From NCBI GenBank assembly GCA_963682175.1, contig OY821791.1, forward strand, positions 28,828,326 through 28,892,325: DNA of 64,000 nucleotides, in the 5' to 3' direction. The stretch is from Triglochin maritima (Eukaryota; Streptophyta; Magnoliopsida; Alismatales; Juncaginaceae). Shown here in pieces: positions 1 through 11,800 of this stretch (position 1 is the stretch's first letter; every line of letters starts with the position of its first letter). The notes beneath the pieces were generated by a model. The model saw nothing but the letters and a program-made list of their open reading frames with translations, was not told the origin of the DNA and ran no database searches. Both the position numbers and the translations under genes were made by a program.

Positions 1-2640
1 TTTCCAATTTGATATTGATTGCAAAGTCATATCCCTGCCCAGGACAGTCCCTGTCAAGGATTGGTGCGTCCTACATGGGATTGGTGTATCCCAGCTAGTT
101 TGGTGGAAAAAAATTGTCTCACTTCATTTTCTGTTCTCTCAAATCAGCAGTATTCCACACCTTTTATGAGTCCACTAGGTCTTAATTTGGAAACATATAA
201 AATACTAAAGTTTTGCTTCTTGAGCTCTTCTTTGTAACGAGACCTGAATCACCTTATTTGAATATTGGATGAGAGAGTTATGCATAAATTATTAATGATC
301 TATCGAATGTCCAGTTTCCAAATACGGCATGTCTTGACACACGTTTATCATCATCATATCATCATAATTTTGCAAGTCGTAAGAAACAAATATTTGCTCC
401 TTTCAATTGTCTTTGCAGCGAATCTGAAATCATCAAAATTTGTATTTGTGATGTGAATATTTTGAATAAAACAAATGGTATGGGCTGACAGTCCAGACCT
501 TTCTTATCTGAACTTTCCTATTTAATGTTGATTTCATAATCCAAATATGCACTTGTAATATGAGTATTCAAATACAAAAGTAAGTTAATGATGAAGTTAG
601 AAATGATAAATTATAATACGTATCACATGTCTTGAAGACAAGTGTGTATATTAAAACGAGTTAGATTGTTAATTAAGTTGCAACGACCCAACTCGTTTCA
701 ACCGAACAACCCAGCTCGTTCGGTGAAAACAAGCTAGCTCGTTTGGTGATTTTTACAACTCGTTTATTTTGATTCAATGTGTCCATGTAACAAGTTGGTT
801 TATCCCATCGTAATGTTCGTGTACATACAAGTTAACTTGTAACAAGTTTGTTTGTGATGTTTTCAACTCGTTTATCTTGATTAAATTTGAATCAAGCAAT
901 GGTGTCATAAAGTTATTTCAAAACATATGATATTTCATAATAACGCAAGTATAGTAGAAATTAAACAAAAAACGTTTACTTAAGAAATGAAATTGTACAC
1001 ATATTAATATTCTAACACTCAAAACCAATCCTTTGCAATTGTTCATTAATTAAATTGTCACATGTTAAACAAGTTGTTTCATGCCTTACAGAGAAGTATA
1101 TATAATTTTTAAAAATGTGCCTAATTGTTGATTAAGTTGCAACGAAACCGGCTCGTTTAGACCGAACGACCCAGCTCGTTTGGTGAAAATGACGTAGCTT
1201 GTTGGTGTGTCCCAACGTGGGACTTATGCGTCACGTGCAGGACTGATGCGTCCCAGTTCGTTTCGTGGATAAAATGACTCAGCTCATTTGTTGGAAAAAA
1301 TGACCTAACTCGTTTTCTGTTCTCTTAAATCACCAGTCTTTCATGTCCTTTATCAGCCCATTAGGATCCTAATTTGGAAAAACATAAGATACCAAAGTTT
1401 TACTTCTCGAAATATTCTTTGTAACGAGTCTTGAATCACCTTATTGGATATCGGAGGAGAGAGTTATGCACAAATTATTGATGATTTGTTGATTGCCCAA
1501 TTTCCAAATATGGTCTATCATTTCACCATTTTTCAACCTCGCATCATCAGAATTTCGCAAGTCATAAGGAAAATGAATATGTGGTCTTTCAAATGTCTTT
1601 CTAACGGATTTGAAATCATCAAATTCCGTAATTTAGATGTTGATCTTATGAATAAAAGAAGTGACATGTGGTAGCTGATAGTCCAAACTTTTATTATATG
1701 AACTTTCATATTTGATGTTGATTGCTAGTCTGAATTTGCACTGGTAATTTGAGTATTCAAATACAAAAATAAGATAATAATGAAGATAATATATGATAAA
1801 TTATGACACTTACCACATATTTTAGAGTGAAGTATAATATATCTATATTTTAAAACTAGTCAAATTGTTAATTAAGTTGCAACGACCCAACTCATTTCGA
1901 CCGAACGACCCATTTCGTTTGGTGAAAACAAGTTAGCTCGTTTGGAAGAACAAGCTTGTTTGGTAATTTTTACAACTCGTTTATCTTGTTAATTAAGTTG
2001 TCTCATGTTGGATAAGTTGTTTCATGTCTTAAAAAAAGAAGTATATTTTTTTGAAACGAGTCGGGTTATTAATTAAGTTACAATGACACAACTTGTTTCG
2101 ACCGAACGATCCAGCTCATTTGGTGAAAATGACCCAACTCATTGTGTGTTCCAGGGCAGGACTGGTGCGTTTTAGTGCGGGAATGATACTAGTGCGACCC
2201 AACTCGTTTGGTGGAAAAAATGACCCAGTTCGTTTTTTATTCTCTCAAATCAATAGTCTTCCACGCTCTTTATGAGCCAATTAGGTTCCTAATTTGGATA
2301 AATGTAAAATACCAAAGTTTTGCCTTTTGAAATCTTCTTGATAACGAGTCTTTAATCGCCTTATTTAGATGTCGGATGAGAGAGTTATGCACAAATTATT
2401 GATGGTCTGTCCAATTTCCAAGTACGGTATGTTTTGACAAACATTTTTCACCATCGTATCATCGGAATTTGGCAAGTCGCAAGAGAAACAAATACGTGCT
2501 CATTTTAATTGTGTTTCCAAAAGATCTAGAATCATCAAATTCTGTATTTGGATATGGATGTTATGAATAAAACAAGTGACATGTGTAGGTAGTCCAGACT
2601 TTTCATATCCAAACTTTCCTATTTGATATTGATGCATAGT
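1..2640. repeat. Diverged ~1.2-kb tandem repeat (about 2.3 units)
   Basis: The same ordered blocks recur. A block containing GAGAGTTATGCA followed by AAATTATTGATG lies near 270, 1458 and 2371. A block with CCAGCTCGTTTGGTGAAAA or a variant lies near 710, 1170, 1910 and 2112. A block TTTGATNTTGATTGC lies near 8, 1710 and 2621. The first spacing is about 1.19 kb and the second about 0.92 kb, which implies a deletion in the last unit. Many short CTCGTTTGGTG-like sub-motifs occur inside. No open frame longer than about 75 codons is conserved between units, so I read this as non-coding satellite-like or duplicated intergenic DNA. The array starts outside the window. Confidence 0.7.
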
Positions 2641-3802
2641 TGTGTCCTTCTGGGGGACGGTCCCTACCTTGTAACCCAAAATAAATCACGAATTGGTTGA
2701 AAAATCAAGAGATAAAATTGAAAAAAGAGACCAAAATAAAACTTACATGATGGAAATTGATCTTAATATTCCATTGGGTGCTCGGAAGCACCGTACATAA
2801 TAGTCACGGGAGTAGGTTGAATTGTTTAGATTGGATCGTTAGTGGTGGTGGTTGTAGTTGGACAAATCACCAAAGTTGGTCGGCCATGTAGGACGGATCG
2901 TCGGAGTTGGTTGGAAAATGGTCATGACCAGTGTGGTGGGATGGTTGGAAAGAGGTTTTAGGATTGGGGGAAGAAATATGTTGGAAGAAAAATGGATGTT
3001 GGGAAAGAGAATGATATGATTTGTAGTTATGGTAAAACTAACAAGGATAAATGTAATATTTGTTATTATTTTTAAGGTCATAAAAAGTCAATGGTCTTCA
3101 AATAAATAGCTCCATATTCCTTGGTCTTATTGTATATTTTTATGGTCGATCAATTAGTTCACATGATAGTACACAATTACTTTTTTATATAACAAAAAAT
3201 TACAAGTTTTAAGTCTTTTGTAAGTTTATTTTCTAACAAGAAATAAGTTTCTATGGTTTCAAATAGACCTACTGGTCAGGTCGACCCAGAAGGCTAAACG
3301 AGTCTGGCAGGTCCGGTAATTTTATATTTATTTAATATTTTGAGTATTTTTAGAGGTATTTTAGTATGTTTGGAGATTTTTTTTAAAAAAAGTTTAACGA
3401 GTCCGGCCCGGCACGGTGGTGGCCCGCCGGGCTGAGGTAACCAGCTCTAGTTTCGAAAACTGTTTGAAGAAAGGAAAATATACATGTTTTCGAAAATTTA
3501 CTATAATAGCATTACTCTAGTTCTAAGTTAGATAAGAATAGGAAAGGGCAGTAAGAAAGGTATCCGGAAAACAAGAAATAAATCGCTTCTCCATTTTTCT
3601 TGACATTTCAAGAGAAAGTTGAAAGTTCTGAACATTTTTCTTTGTTATTTCATTTTCTCCTTTAGCCCTTTTTACGTGAAGAAGAGAAATGTGTAGTTTT
3701 TGCTTCTTTTTGTCTCCTGGAGTTCCTATCCAAATACATGTTATAATCAAACAAAAAAAGTATTAAATTTGCATCTCTGTAAGTAGGATTATAAGATTAA
3801 TT
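2641..3802. other. Intergenic stretch, no gene seen
   Basis: No convincing coding region. An 80-codon minus-strand open frame (2839-3081) is low-complexity, without a recognisable domain. Near 3280-3440 a GC-rich patch (GGCCCGCCGGGC) resembles the terminal region of a small DNA transposon, but I could not find a partner inverted repeat. Confidence 0.4.
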
Positions 3803-4478
3803 TGTAGGATCATAAGGGTCTCTAATTCTAATCACTTTTAAGTTAATGACCTACTCGTTTAATCAATCAAGTATATGCAGCGGAATTAAAACAAATAAAC
3901 AAGCAAGCAAGGTAAAGGGAAGGAAATAATGCAAACCACAATGAGACGGGGGATTTTATACGAATACGGCCGTTGGTATAAAACGACAATTCTAACGGTC
4001 GGAAATTTGTGTTGACTCGGTCGACCGAAACCGGGCAGTAAAACACTAACTGGATAATTGATCACTTGGTCGACCGAACGGTCTGTTTCGGTCGACCGAA
4101 TGTGGACAGACAGTTCAGGTTAAGTGTTGAGTGTCTTCCGGTCTAAGTTTAAGTGATCTATTGAAGTCCAAATGATATGAAATTTTGTGTGTGACTTCTA
4201 TAAGGAACCTAATGTGTGTTTGAGTAGGTTTTAACTCAAGTATGCTCAATTTAGACAATGTTCCTAAGACTCAAAAGAAATGCAAATTACATGTCTTCAA
4301 ATAAGTTTTATTACATGTCTTGACTTGATTCCTTTCTTCATTGAGTCTTGATCACTTGTAGAAGTTAGCACAAAACAATATATATGTTATGCAATATGTG
4401 TGCTACTCTACATTGATTATTCTTAAGATTGGGTTGATTAAATCATCAAAACATAGATTAATGCCAAAAAACCAACAT
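3803..4478 (-). mobile_element. Solo LTR of a Sirevirus-like copia element, internally deleted
   Basis: The segment runs from TGTAGGATC to CCAACA, the same ends (read on +) as the LTRs at 37252-38759 and 48100-49605. It is flanked by an exact 5-bp duplication TAATT (3798-3802 and 4479-4483). It contains the TGCAGCGGAA block and three CGGTCGACCG-type palindromes (about 4018-4102). At 676 bp it is less than half the ~1.5-kb full LTR, so an internal deletion happened after or during formation. Confidence 0.88.
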
Positions 4479-5896
4479 AATTAATAATAAAACAATAGTG
4501 TAGTTTCAATATATAAATAAATTGTTGGTCTTTGACTTTAAATTTTCTTTATAGACAACTAATAATGATATTAAATGCAAACTAAAGTTAATTGATCATA
4601 ACAAAATAAAAAGAAATTTAACTTTCTATGCCTCAAAGTGACCAAACCTCTAAAAAATACCCCACTTTGACATTTTCTAAAAAATATGCTTATCTTTCAA
4701 CTTATTCCCAAAAATCACTGCCTAAATTGTGGGACCACTAACATCCTCTGGAACTCTCTCTCACTGTCTCGATATTTTAAATTGTTTTAGAAATCGATCG
4801 GTTTCGATGGTACTCGACAATACGCGATAGATAGTGCGGGTTGATTTCTATGCTCGATAGTTACACTTGGCTATGGTTCAATTGAACTCGATATGTTATA
4901 TAGAAACTCGATATGACCTCGATTGTGTTCGATGGTCAACATGATAAATGTTCACATGTTGAAGTAAAACGACCCATGACGGATCATTATTATGCAAAGA
5001 GACACAACCGTTCGACATTCCTTCCTTTTGAGGACACAAGCTTTCATTATTGCGCGAAGATGCGCAACCCTTCATTATAGGGTCTATAAAATCAGAGGGT
5101 AGGGTGTCTTCCATTTAGTTGTGTATTCGATTTGTCTTCTCCACCAAAAAATGGCCTTCCAACACAATGCCTTAGACAACTACTCCGACAAAGTCTGAAT
5201 GAAGTTTCTCTCCTTGTTCTCTCCTAGTACCTCGATAGTAGTTCAAAAGTAGTTCGATAATAATTCAAATGGTTTAGGACTCAAACGAACCATCATTTAT
5301 TTGAATCTTTTACAACAAACACTCTGAATGAAGTTTCTCTCATTGTTCTCTCACACAAGGAGAGGATTTCTTTGATGGGTGAGACCTCATCGATATCGTC
5401 GTTGCGCATCATTCTGGGATAGGAATGTGGTTGAGGAAAGAAGGCATTGGCAAAAGAAATTTAATGGTGTAAGGCCAAAAGAAGGGAATGACGTTTTATA
5501 TTATCTTGATGACAGACGCGACGTCTGGAGAGAAGGTAACCAAACCGTCAAAAACATCCTCGATTATTGCGCGTTTCAGGCATGCTCATATGGTTGAGAG
5601 AAAGTTGAGAGAATGTCGAGCTCATGTCGAGTACATATCGAGCTTATCGATCCCAACATAGATAACTCTCTTTCTTCATCATATAGCACACATATCGAGC
5701 CTCCCACTGATATGGTTTTTCACACTTTGCTCATAACTGACGAGACATTTCGACAAAAGGAAACCCGATCGTCAAAAATACCCTACAAAAATGTGTCTGA
5801 CAGTTCCGTTACCTATCGAGCTTAGATTGAGTACGTATCGAGCTCATTGTTCCCAACATAATGTCATCTCAAACCACACATTGGTATAGTTTTCAC

Positions 5897-6680
5897 CAAT
5901 GTTTTAAAAACCGAACCGAAGAGTGAACCGAAAATAGTTCGGTTTGGTTCAAAGTGGTCCAACCGACGGTTCAACCTGGTCGAAAAGATGATGACGTCAT
6001 CATGACATCAGCATTTTGTGAACCGGTGGTTGAACCGAACTGACTCCATAGTGACGGTTCAACCGACGGTTCGACCGATTGAACCAGTTTATAGATAAAC
6101 ACATAATAATTTTTAAATAAAATATTCAACATTTTCGAACCAAGAACACTTGGTTTCTATTTAGATAAAAATGAGAAGAAGAAAAATAATCAATAAATGA
6201 TGTAAAACTGAAACCACATTGCTCCGAACGTAGAAATAACTATAAGAATATTTTTAATACCCTAAATACCATCATTTCAGTGACCAATCCAGTTAACCAC
6301 ATATACTAAGCATTCAACAAAATTAACCACACATGATAAGCATTAAAAAACCCCAAAAAGTTTGAATTTTGCGGAGTTGGGACTAAGGAGGCGTAGGTGG
6401 AGTCGGGACTGAGGAGAGAGGAGGTGGGGGTGGAGTCGGGACTGGAGGAGGCGGGGATGAAAAAACTACAAAATTAGGAAAATTATTGATTTTGTAATTT
6501 TTGTTTAATAAAAGAAAACCGGTCGAACCCGGTCCGACCAAACTGAAAAAAACCGACTGGTTCGATCGGTTTTTTCGGTTCGCTTCAGTTCAGGTGGGGA
6601 GTGGTTTTTTCCATGGACCGAACCGGTCTAGCTCCGGTTCTCGGTCCGACCATCGGTTCGGTCCGGTTTTTAAAACAGAG
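5897..6680. mobile_element. hAT-like MITE
   Basis: Terminal inverted repeats CAATGTTTTAAAAACCG (left) and CTCTGTTTTAAAAACCG (right, reverse complemented) fit the common hAT end pattern. An exact 8-bp target duplication GTTTTCAC lies at 5889-5896 and 6681-6688, the length expected of hAT elements. Subterminal regions are rich in AACCG/CGGTT repeats. At 784 bp it has no transposase and so is non-autonomous. It interrupts the MULE-like element at 4613-8508. Confidence 0.88.
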
Positions 6681-7056
6681 GTTTTCACGCTTCCCTCTTA
6701 ATTCCTGAGTTGATGTTTAGTGAAAAGGTAAGTGAAACGAAAAAACGTCCTCAATAATTGTGTCGTTGTTGGTCGAGTAAACTATCGATCCTCTATCGAG
6801 TTTATATCGAGCTCGTCGATCCAAACAAAGACAACTCTCTTGCTTCATCATATCGAGATCACATCGTACCACCATTGTGCAGTTTTCATGTTTTGCTCTT
6901 AATTACGGACATGACGTCTGGAGGGAAGGAAACCGAACCGTCGAAAACTTTCTCAGTAATCGTGTTGTTGTGGATCGACTAAATTATCGCCCCCTATCGA
7001 GTACATATCGAGTTCATCGTATAGAGGGCATATTGACGTCATCAATCCCAACAAAG

Positions 7057-8344
7057 TATTAAGATCTATGTCCCTCTAATCTCTAGATAAATGTGGAATT
7101 ACAAATACTAACCGAAGGATTAAGAGATAAGATGTGCAAACCACAAAATCAACGACACCGGAGCTTAGAGAGGTTCGACACCCACACCCGGGTCCTAGTC
7201 CTCCTCGCAAGTCTCGATTTTGTATTGGTTCCAATCTCCTTTCGATAGCGACGACAGCTTTATAAATTTGATCCAAATGGTTTCCTTGAAGCTTGGAATC
7301 GATCTTTTATTGCTTGAGCTGATCGCTATTGATTCTCCTTCTTCTAAGTACATACAAGTGAAGATTTTGCTACCCAAACAACCTTGGGTCCTTTGACATT
7401 AAGTTTTGGTACCCAATCATTTTGGTCTTAGGTGCCCAAACACTTGAGGAACTCTTATTCACAAAGAAATGCCTTCCATTGATAGTAGTGTGAATAACAT
7501 GGTTTTTGTAGTTGTTAACATAATAGCCTACATCATGCTTATCTAAAGATTGTCTTTGACTACTAATAAGCCTATCAGGCATTTCTTTCCCCTTAGTAAA
7601 TCTTTCAAGATCCTTTTGTAATTGAACATTCTTAGCAATTAGATCTTGAATATCATCACTACATGAAGGTTTTGCATTTAGAGTTGCAATTTCATCAATC
7701 AATTGAGTGTTCTCTAATGCAATTTTATCATGACTAACAAGCAATTCATTCTTCTCATTCATGATAGATTCAGTTTGAGATTGTAGCTCATTAATTTTCT
7801 TTCTTGCTAGTTTATTCTTTTGACAAATGTTCTCAAAATTTTCAAGCAATTCATTGAATTCGCATTGAAGTTCATTATATGCATTTGAATAATTTGAATC
7901 AATTGAATCGCGACTAGAGCAAGAAGATACCTCACTATCGTCATCTTTTATTGTCATAAAGCACATCGAGGCGAATTCGCCTTCAATTGATGAAGATGAT
8001 GAAGTGTCCCAAGTTGCTTTGAGAGTTTTCTTCTTCTTCTTCTCTTTTGTCTTGCTCTTCTTCTTCTCTTTTCTCCTTTCTTTCTCTTCTTTGAGAAACT
8101 CCTTAAATTGTTGTAAACGGCGTTGATCTCGGCCTAGAATGGAGATCGGTTAGTGGAACCGTAAGCGAGGCTCGGTGGATCGAGCGAGGCTTGCGAGGAG
8201 GACTAGGACCTGGGTGTGGGTGCCAAACCTCTCTAAACTCTGGTGTCGTCGATTTTGTGGTTTCCACGTCTTATCTCTTAATCCTTCGATTAGTATTTTT
8301 AATTCTGCATTTATCTAGCGATTAGAGGGTCATAGATCCTAACA
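7057..8344. mobile_element. Copia derivative bounded by inverted LTR 3' ends (gag inside)
   Basis: The first ~140 bp (TATTAAGATCTATG...) are the reverse complement of the last ~150 bp (...CATAGATCCTAACA), with high identity over the CCTCTAATC, GGATTAAGAGATAAGA and CACACCC-GGTCCTAGTCCTCCTCGCAAG blocks. These are LTR 3'-end sequences of Sirevirus-like copia elements (compare 18840-19094). Between them lies a minus-strand gag fragment. The whole unit is flanked by CAAAG at 7052-7056 and 8345-8349, a perfect 5-bp duplication of the size copia integrase makes. Removing the unit and one CAAAG restores a continuous copy of the surrounding MULE repeat (compare the ACAACTCTCTTGCTTC block near 6830). 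It therefore appears to have inserted as an element with inverted, not direct, termini. Confidence 0.78.
7370..8115 (-). pseudogene. Copia gag C-terminal fragment
   Basis: The minus strand reads, in one open frame from about 8115 down to the stop near 7370, a Lys/Glu-rich stretch and then MCFMTIKDD at 7966. A coiled-coil-like segment (CQNEFNELLENFENICQKNKLARKKINEL-type spacing) and the end motif NHVIHTTINGRHFFVN with SSVWAPKTK follow. The same order occurs in the gag of copia-1 (20255-20667) and copia-2 (39405-39550 and 46858-48046). The N-terminal gag domain, the zinc knuckle and all of pol are absent. The frame runs straight into LTR-type sequence at both sides, so it is a captured gag fragment rather than a gene. 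Confidence 0.75.
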
Positions 8345-8508
8345 CAAAGAACTCTCTTATGAACTTTGTAACAAATTTCGAGAAGTGGAAAGATGGGCAA
8401 GGGTATTTGGGAAGAAGTGGAAAAATAAACATATTTTTTCAGAGGATGTCAAACTGAGAGTTTTTTCAGATGTTGGATCACTTGAGGCATAGAAACTCAA
8501 ATTTTCCC

Positions 8509-8699
8509 AATAAAAATGGTTTGGATAGTTTTCAATTTTTTTGACCGAAATTAATTTAGTTTAGATTTGACACACCCTTTAGACCTAGACCCCAACTAAA
8601 CCAACATGTCACCAGTTCCCCACCCCTTTCAACCCTATTCAAAACCGTACAAATAAGAGATTCAACACTATCCTAAGCATGTTACGTACAAATAAAAAG
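8509..8699. other. Short spacer between two MULE elements
   Basis: AT-rich spacer with nothing recognisable apart from the A-rich target duplications (AATAAAAA) of the elements on each side. Confidence 0.4.
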
Positions 8700-8700
8700 G

Positions 8701-8762
8701 GAACTACTAAACGTCGCCCCAAAACTACTTAAATCGCCCCTTGAAATTACCAAATTGCCCTT
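8701..8762 (+). repeat. Left terminal inverted repeat of the MULE
   Basis: It pairs with 15136-15197, from GAACTACTAAACGTCGCCCC to ATTGCCCTT, with about three mismatches. It lies directly upstream of the transposase gene's TATA box. Confidence 0.9.
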
Positions 8763-8796
8763 AACAATATATTTAATACCCATATCGTCCCGTGTC

Positions 8797-8804
8797 TATA
8801 AATA
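8797..8804 (+). promoter_or_regulatory. TATA box of the transposase-OTU gene
   Basis: TATAAATA lies 50 bp upstream of the proposed ATG at 8855 and just inside the left TIR, a typical plant spacing for a short leader. Confidence 0.6.
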
Positions 8805-8854
8805 AGGCATATGGTCTTGTATATTCATAATTTATCAGTAAAAACACCACGAAA

Positions 8855-11800
8855 ATGTCTAACGAGGGTGATGCATCGGGTGAGGTAAGCCTGGCGCGGG
8901 GCAAATTTTGGGCCGAGCGTCTGCATTAGACGCCTCCCCCATGGTGAGGGCGTCTGCGTAGGACGCCCTCCCCATGGACTAGGCGTCTAACGCAGACGCC
9001 TCCCCCATGGGATAGGCGTCTTATGTAGACGTCCTCCCCATGGGTAAGGCGTCTGTAGTAGACGCCCTTCCCTTCGGTCAGGCGTCCTACGCAGACGCCT
9101 TACCGTTGGGGAAGGCGTTTAACACAGACGCCCCATCCATGGGGCAGGCGCGTAACACAGACGCCTATTTTTTTTTTTTTTTGATTTTGATTTTGTTTTT
9201 TTATTTTCGACATTATTTTTGAAATTTTTTAATTTCTAATTTATTTTTTAATTTTTTTTAATTTTGATTTTATTTTTGTAGGTTCCAGATTTCGGTGGTG
9301 ATGGAGTGGATTACAGTGAGTTATTTCAAACTACACAAATCTTTGCAACAATCGATGAAGCATGTAAATGGGCCAAACAAGTAGCTATCGGAGCTGGGTT
9401 TTTTTTGGTCGTGTCGTCGTACAAAACAAGATCAGATAGTCGGATGGATTGTTATTTGAGATGCGACCGGCGAAATCAAATGGAGTCTCGGGATATGGAT
9501 ACTGCACTTCGAAGAAACACCAAAAGAAAGGGTTGCGGTTGCCGTTTCTTAATAAAAGTGGTGGAGCGACGAGATCGTGATGGATGGGTTTTGGTTTTTA
9601 ATAGTGCTCACGGACATCACAACCACAGACTGGCAGTTTATCCAGAGGGTCATCGTCAAATTAGTGGTCTAAGTTCTGGGGCGAAGAAGATTGTTCGTGA
9701 TATGACAGAGGCGCAAGCAAAACCACGGAACATCTTGAAGGCAGTAAAAGAAAAATTCCCGGAGGACAATCCAAATCAAAGGCATATTTATAATTTCAGA
9801 GATTACATGAGGAGGACAAAATCTGAAGATCGGAATCCCGTCCAGCAGTTTCTCTACCAAGCAGTGCAGTGTGAGTACTTACATTGGATTATGGCGGATC
9901 CAGAAACTGATGTCGTCACTCACGCTTTTTTGGCACATCCGACGTCAGTCCAGTTGTTGCGGACATATCCTTTCGTTATCTGCATGGATTCGACTTACAA
10001 GACGAACAAGTATAAGATGCCTTTGTTCGAAATGATTGGGGTCACACCAGCAAACATGAATTTCCTTATTGGATATGCGATTTTGATGGATGAATCTTAC
10101 TCCAGTTATTTGTGGGTGATGGAGAAGTTGAGAGATCTGTTATTGGGGACTGTCAGCCCGACTGCAATAATAACAGACCGGGAGTTAGGCCTTATGCGAC
10201 CAGTGAGAGAGGTTTTTCCAGACTCTGCTCATTTACTCTGCACATGGCACATCAACAAAGACGTATTGAATTACGCGTACCACGTATTCGGCAAGAATAA
10301 GGAGATGGCAGAGACTTTGAGGCGTGGAAGATGGAGGAAGATCATGCTTTCTACTTCAGAAGCCGAGTATGATAGAGCTGTGTATGCTCTGAAAGATTTG
10401 TATAGATCGTGGCCGGCTATCACGGAGTATCTGGACACCACGTGGTTAGTGCATAAAGAAAAGTTTGTGCTGAATTGGACGAACAAAGTCCTTCATTTTG
10501 GGAACACCACGAATTGTAGGGTCGAAAGTGCTCATTCGGCTCTAAAAGAGTGGATTTCTACATCGACTGCAGCTCTGGACACTCTTTTCGAGCGCGTCAA
10601 CGCGGCTACTGAAATGCAGCTGACGAATATTCGAAACTTTCTTGAAGACTCGAGACGGCGAAATTTGACTAATTTCGGACATTCTCTATATCGTCACATA
10701 AATGGTAGAGTTTCGCATCACTGTTTGCAGTTGCTGAGTCAGGAGGTGAAGAGAATGCAACAGTTAGATGATGAAGTTGAATATCGTTGCGAGTGCGCTT
10801 TTCTGACTTCTCATGGGATACCTTGCGCATGTACCATCCGTGGATGTCTTGAATCAGAAAACGGAATTTACTTAGAGCAGATTCATTCGTTCTGGAGGAC
10901 ACTTGTCATTGGGGAAGGAGCCGGGAACGCAGAGTTTGTGTCTCAGGCAGCTCAAGACGCCGAACATTTTCGCAGTCTGGTTGATGAGATTGCAGGAAGT
11001 GACCCTACCGTAATTCGATCTGCCTCTCGGGTTTTATTCGAGCAGCTACACCCCGAACATTCGAATTTGAAAGAGCCTGCAGTAAAAACAAAGCTACGAG
11101 GTCGACCAAGGGGAAAGTCGACACGACGGGACCCTAGTGCGTTTGAGTATGCAGAGCGAGGTAGTGGTCGATCTTCAGGTAGTGGGAGTAGAGGTCGTGG
11201 TCGTTCTTCCGGTAGTGGAAGCAAAGGTCGTGGTCGATCTTCTGGTTCTTCGTCAGTGAGAGGAGGATCAGGTATACCATCCTTACATTTATTATTATTA
11301 TTATTTTGTTATTTATTTCAGTAAATATGTATCTTTTGTTATTATATGTAACTGTATTTTTTGTTCATATTGTAGTGACTGGGCGGGCTGACGTAGACGA
11401 CTTCCCATATGGAGATAGAATTCCAGGAATCATTATGCCATTCCTACACCAGTGGAATGATGTACGTGCTGATGGAAACTGTGGATTTCGATGTGTCGCC
11501 GATGTTTTCCACGGTGGTGAAGACAATTGGCAACTCGCCCGTCGTTCGATTTCAAATGAGATAGCTGCGAACCCATCTTTTTATGAGCACGTATACTACG
11601 ACGGTGTGGCGGAGGCTCGTCACCGGATTAATTGGGGCGGGGGACCTTGTGGCGAGAATCACTATATGGAGACGTGGACGGACTTGTTTCCCATTGCAAA
11701 TTTTTACAAGTGTGCAGTTATGTTCTTCTCTCTCGGAAATGATGGTTCGTTGTACCCATGTCTTACAGTTCTACCTTGGGAGAGTCCGCCTACCGTGACG

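Larger units (their letters stand above)
4613..8508. mobile_element. MULE-like non-autonomous DNA transposon with long inverted ends
   Basis: The outer ~110 bp are inverted copies of each other. The left end reads GAAATTTAACTTTCTATGCC; the right end, reverse complemented, reads GGGAAAATTTGAGTTTCTAT. Similarity continues through a TTTGACAT...AAAAAATATG block. Flanks carry AATAAAAA (4605-4612 and 8509-8516), 8 of a possible 9 bp for a Mutator-type target duplication; the sequence is A-rich, so this alone is weak evidence. Removing two nested insertions (5897-6680, 7057-8344) leaves about 1.8 kb with no coding capacity. The interior has several related copies of a TATCGAGCTCATCGATCC-type block (about 5628, 5830, 6805, 7010). 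Confidence 0.7.

Noticed and set aside
2839..3081. 80-codon minus-strand frame
   Set aside because: Low-complexity, Pro/Thr/Ile-rich, no domain, no neighbours to support it.
8913..9165. Regular ~36-bp units looking like a CRISPR array
   Set aside because: The context is a plant transposon intron. Units are themselves palindromes with drifting sequence, with no conserved repeat plus unique spacers and no cas genes.
9040..9222. 60-codon open frame with a 12-residue repeat
   Set aside because: It is simply the 36-bp intron array read in one frame; an equivalent frame arises in the other array (14720-14974).
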